Assembly (NCBI GenBank): GCA_030837395.1
Contig: JAUPKO010000111.1
Coordinates: forward strand, 1-6,766
From: Actinomycetota bacterium
GTDB lineage: Bacteria; Actinomycetota; Actinomycetes; S36-B12; UBA10799
Length of the DNA stretch: 6,766 bases
Reading direction: 5' to 3'
This document shows, one piece after another, positions 5,241 to 6,766 of this stretch (positions are counted from its first letter, which is position 1; each line of letters begins with the position of its first letter). The notes beneath the pieces were generated by a model. The model searched no databases, was not told the DNA's origin, and was given only the letters and a program-made list of their open reading frames with translations. The translations under genes were made by a program, and so were the position numbers.

Positions 5241-5278
5241 GGGCGAACCGGTGTAATTCGCACCAAACGCCCCTTTTT
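5241..5278 (+). terminator. Intrinsic terminator or attenuator upstream of the 68-aa gene
   Basis: GGGCG (5241-5245) pairs with CGCCC (5268-5272), and inside it GGTG (5250-5253) pairs with CACC (5261-5264) around a seven-base loop. Five T residues follow (5274-5278). It could end transcription from the 353-aa unit, or act as an attenuator if the promoter of the E1-like unit lies upstream of it. Confidence 0.5.
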
Positions 5279-5303
5279 CCTGCGATGATCCCCAGTGCCC
5301 TGG

Positions 5304-5309
5304 TACCAT
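5304..5309 (+). promoter_or_regulatory. Candidate -10 box TACCAT for the E1-like unit
   Basis: TACCAT matches the actinobacterial TAnnnT pattern, lies just after the terminator-like stem and leaves a leader of about 22-25 bases containing the ribosome site. The -35 position (CTGCGA region) is a poor match, so this is a weak call. Confidence 0.25.
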
Positions 5310-5338
5310 CCTTATCCCCGGATCAAGAGGAGGTCAGG

Positions 5339-5545
5339 ATGGGTAAAGCCCCCGAGATCAAGGCCGCTATCCGAGCCAGCCGCTCCAAGGTTGAGTGGAC
5401 TCTCGACTCTGATACAGGCCAGATCGTCCCCCAAGTACCCGAGGAGGAAGTTCAAGAGGAGCTGGCGGTCCGGCACAGCCGGGCTCAGGCGTCTCCGGCT
5501 CCGTTGCCACAGCCCGTTCAGTCGGCTGAAGCTACCTGGGATTGA
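5339..5545 (+). CDS. 68-aa Glu/Pro-rich small protein coupled to the E1-like gene
   Basis: The ATG at 5339 has a strong AGAGGAGG site (5326-5333) five bases upstream. This rejects the longer frame from 5102, which would read through the terminator-like stem. The product starts with a basic helix (MGKAPEIKAAIRASRSKVEW), passes through TLDSDTGQIVPQVP, a Glu-rich segment (EEEVQEEL) and a Pro/Ala-rich tail (ASPAPLPQPVQ), and ends in EATWD. It looks largely disordered, with no membrane helix, cysteine or terminal Gly-Gly. The stop overlaps the TTG start of the adenylyltransferase (TTGA), so the two are translationally coupled. In MccA/MccB, PaaP/PaaA and MoaD/MoeB pairs, an E1-like enzyme activates a carboxylate on a small neighbour-encoded protein. 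By analogy this chain may be the substrate, at its C-terminal Asp or the Glu cluster, but that is inference. It has the length and disorder of Pup without its C-terminus. Confidence 0.75.
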   Translation: MGKAPEIKAAIRASRSKVEWTLDSDTGQIVPQVPEEEVQEELAVRHSRAQASPAPLPQPVQSAEATWD

Positions 5546-6759
5546 GCGAGTTCCGCCCCGAGCGGGTCTTCTCGCGGCATCCGCGCCTTCATGGCTCGAT
5601 CCTCATGGTTGGCGCGGGTGCCGTGGGCAGCCTGCTTGCCAATGAACTTGCCGCTCTCGGCTGTGGCCCCATTCGGATCATTGACTTCGACATCTTAGAA
5701 TCCCACAACATTACGCGCCACAAGCTGGGCGCAAATAGTATCGGCAGACCCAAGGCGATCGCTCTGGCTGAGAAGCTACGGGAAGAACTGCCTCACTGTC
5801 AGGCCATTGGACTCAACGCTGACTTCACCAAGCTTCCCGTAGAGCAGCAGATCGCCTTCGCTCGCGAGGCGGACGTCGTCATCGCCGCCAGCGACACTGT
5901 GGAATGCCAACGGGCCGTTAATGAGATCTGCCTCCGCGCCGAGGTCCCAGCCGTGTATCCCGGCATCTGGTCGACCGGACGGGTTTCCGATGCGGAAGTC
6001 GGGGAGATCCAATGGGTCCTCCCCGGCAGGCATACCCCCTGCTACCTCTGCGCTACGGGCTGGCGCACCGGGGCCGGGTTCGGCGGAGGAAACGTCGAAG
6101 CTCGTGGTGGCGTGCGGGCTGATCTGCAGGTGCTCGTGCAGGCCACCGTCTGGGTCGTTGCCGCGCTCCTCGAACCCCGTTCCGAGCGCGCCAGCATCCT
6201 CGACGCCGACCGCACCCTCATGCTCACGCACGGTTTCATGCCAGAGTCCGTCTCCGTCAGGCAGCTCTTCGACGGCCAGCGCCTGCAGTACCTCCGCATC
6301 GAGTTCCCAACGCAGCCTTGCCTCGCATGCGGTGGCTCCAGGCCCCGGACTCCTCCGGCGAGCACGGCGGGGGGATCGCGGACCGCTCAAGCCCCGACGG
6401 CGGAACCGCCGGTAGCTCAACTGCCGCCTCCTCTGCGAACTCCACCGCGAGACCCCGTGCCGTCATCGTGGCCAATGGAACCCGAGCCCACCAGATCGAG
6501 TGCTGCCCAGAACAGCCTTCGTGACCCTCACGGCAATGGCCTCGCTGGCATCCTTGCCCTAGTCGGCTCCATCGTCTGCGCTGTCGTGGCCTGGAAGCTC
6601 GGGCACAGTCTGAACACGCAGCAATTCAACTCGCCTGATGACGGCTACGCCTGGAAGTATCCCCTGTCACTGCTGCTCTGGCTCGTCGCTGCGGTTCTTG
6701 CTCTCGGCTCCGTGTCTTCACTCTGGGCATGGCTCACCAAGGATCAAGGCAATTCCTAA
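5542..6759 (+). CDS. ThiF/E1-like adenylyltransferase with two C-terminal membrane helices
   Basis: A 405-residue fusion. Residues 17-265 are a complete E1/ThiF/MoeB-type adenylation domain: the nucleotide loop GAGAVGS (24-30), Asp48, Asp50, Glu53, Asn56 and Arg59 in IIDFDILESHNITR, Lys71 in RPKA, and Asp118 in AASDTVECQ. Two zinc-ligand pairs follow, CYLC (167-170) and CLAC (260-263). Such domains use ATP to adenylate a protein or peptide carboxylate. No E1-type catalytic cysteine outside the zinc pairs is obvious. A Pro/Ser/Thr-rich linker (266-330) leads to two membrane helices, about 333-357 and 373-398, ending TKDQGNS. The enzyme should therefore sit at the inner face of the membrane, which is unusual for the family. 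The TTG start overlaps the stop of the 68-aa gene. The fold is certain; the substrate and pathway are unknown. Partners such as a protease or transporter may lie just beyond the right edge. Confidence 0.88.
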   Translation: MSEFRPERVFSRHPRLHGSILMVGAGAVGSLLANELAALGCGPIRIIDFDILESHNITRHKLGANSIGRPKAIALAEKLREELPHCQAIGLNADFTKLPVEQQIAFAREADVVIAASDTVECQRAVNEICLRAEVPAVYPGIWSTGRVSDAEVGEIQWVLPGRHTPCYLCATGWRTGAGFGGGNVEARGGVRADLQVLVQATVWVVAALLEPRSERASILDADRTLMLTHGFMPESVSVRQLFDGQRLQYLRIEFPTQPCLACGGSRPRTPPASTAGGSRTAQAPTAEPPVAQLPPPLRTPPRDPVPSSWPMEPEPTRSSAAQNSLRDPHGNGLAGILALVGSIVCAVVAWKLGHSLNTQQFNSPDDGYAWKYPLSLLLWLVAAVLALGSVSSLWAWLTKDQGNS

Positions 6760-6766
6760 ACGTCGA

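Larger units (their letters stand above)
4960..5338. other. Non-coding stretch with hairpins ahead of the E1-like unit
   Basis: No convincing gene is seen on the plus strand: two frames of 25 and 19 codons (from 4993 and 5067) have poor codon bias. The minus strand from 5119 to about 4990 reads like a gene relic. The stretch holds a long hairpin (5128-5194), a short dyad (5201-5219: ATCGAA-GCGATCT-TTCGAT), a terminator-like stem (5241-5278) and a possible -10 box (5304-5309). It is less GC-rich than the flanking genes. Confidence 0.55.

Noticed and set aside
5102..5338. Upstream start for the 68-aa protein
   Set aside because: The extra 79 residues would cross the hairpin and terminator-like region and show poor codon bias, and the ATG at 5339 has a strong ribosome site.
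1..6766. CRISPR array, rRNA, insertion-sequence ends or integrase
   Set aside because: No spaced direct repeats, rRNA segments, transposase motifs or tyrosine/serine recombinase motifs were seen.

Overview
The window is high-GC DNA with strong G/C preference at third codon positions, GTG and TTG starts, and stop/start overlaps between consecutive genes. This points to an actinomycete, probably Streptomyces or a relative, and to an accessory region such as an integrative conjugative element or plasmid. No species can be named from the sequence alone.

Left half, minus strand (3540 down to 1): a tightly packed operon-like run of about ten genes. In transcription order they are a 56-aa zinc-ribbon protein, a 121-aa helical protein, a possible 14-aa peptide, an 83-aa single-pass membrane protein, a 55-aa two-helix membrane protein, an MT-A70 family adenine methyltransferase, a 39-aa zinc-knuckle-like protein, a DUF2637-type membrane protein with a DNA-binding-like tail, an OB-fold-like small protein whose 5' end looks damaged, and the N-terminal 264 residues of a TraG/VirD4-like conjugation ATPase that runs off the left edge. 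Most junctions are GTGA, ATGA or TTGA overlaps or 2-nt gaps. Several genes are under 60 codons and start with GTG, so they are easily missed. The DUF2637 protein next to a conjugation ATPase suggests the transfer and maintenance module of a mobile element. The methyltransferase may modify the element's DNA.

Middle (3541-3714): a divergent intergenic region with a perfect dyad (3608-3624) and a plausible -10 for the rightward gene.

Right half, plus strand (3715-6759): a 353-aa protein with an actinobacterial N-terminal helical domain and a beta-rich C-terminal domain ending in a YGLEWEW-type motif; a 47-aa Asp-rich protein just behind it; a roughly 380-bp non-coding stretch with hairpins and a terminator/attenuator; then a two-gene unit. 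That unit is a 68-aa, apparently disordered Glu/Pro-rich protein translationally coupled (TTGA overlap) to a 405-aa ThiF/E1-like adenylyltransferase carrying two C-terminal membrane helices. An E1-like enzyme coupled to a tiny gene recalls systems where the enzyme adenylates its small partner (MccB/MccA, PaaA/PaaP, MoeB/MoaD). This membrane-anchored version is the best candidate here for an undescribed system. The substrate role of the small protein is inference.
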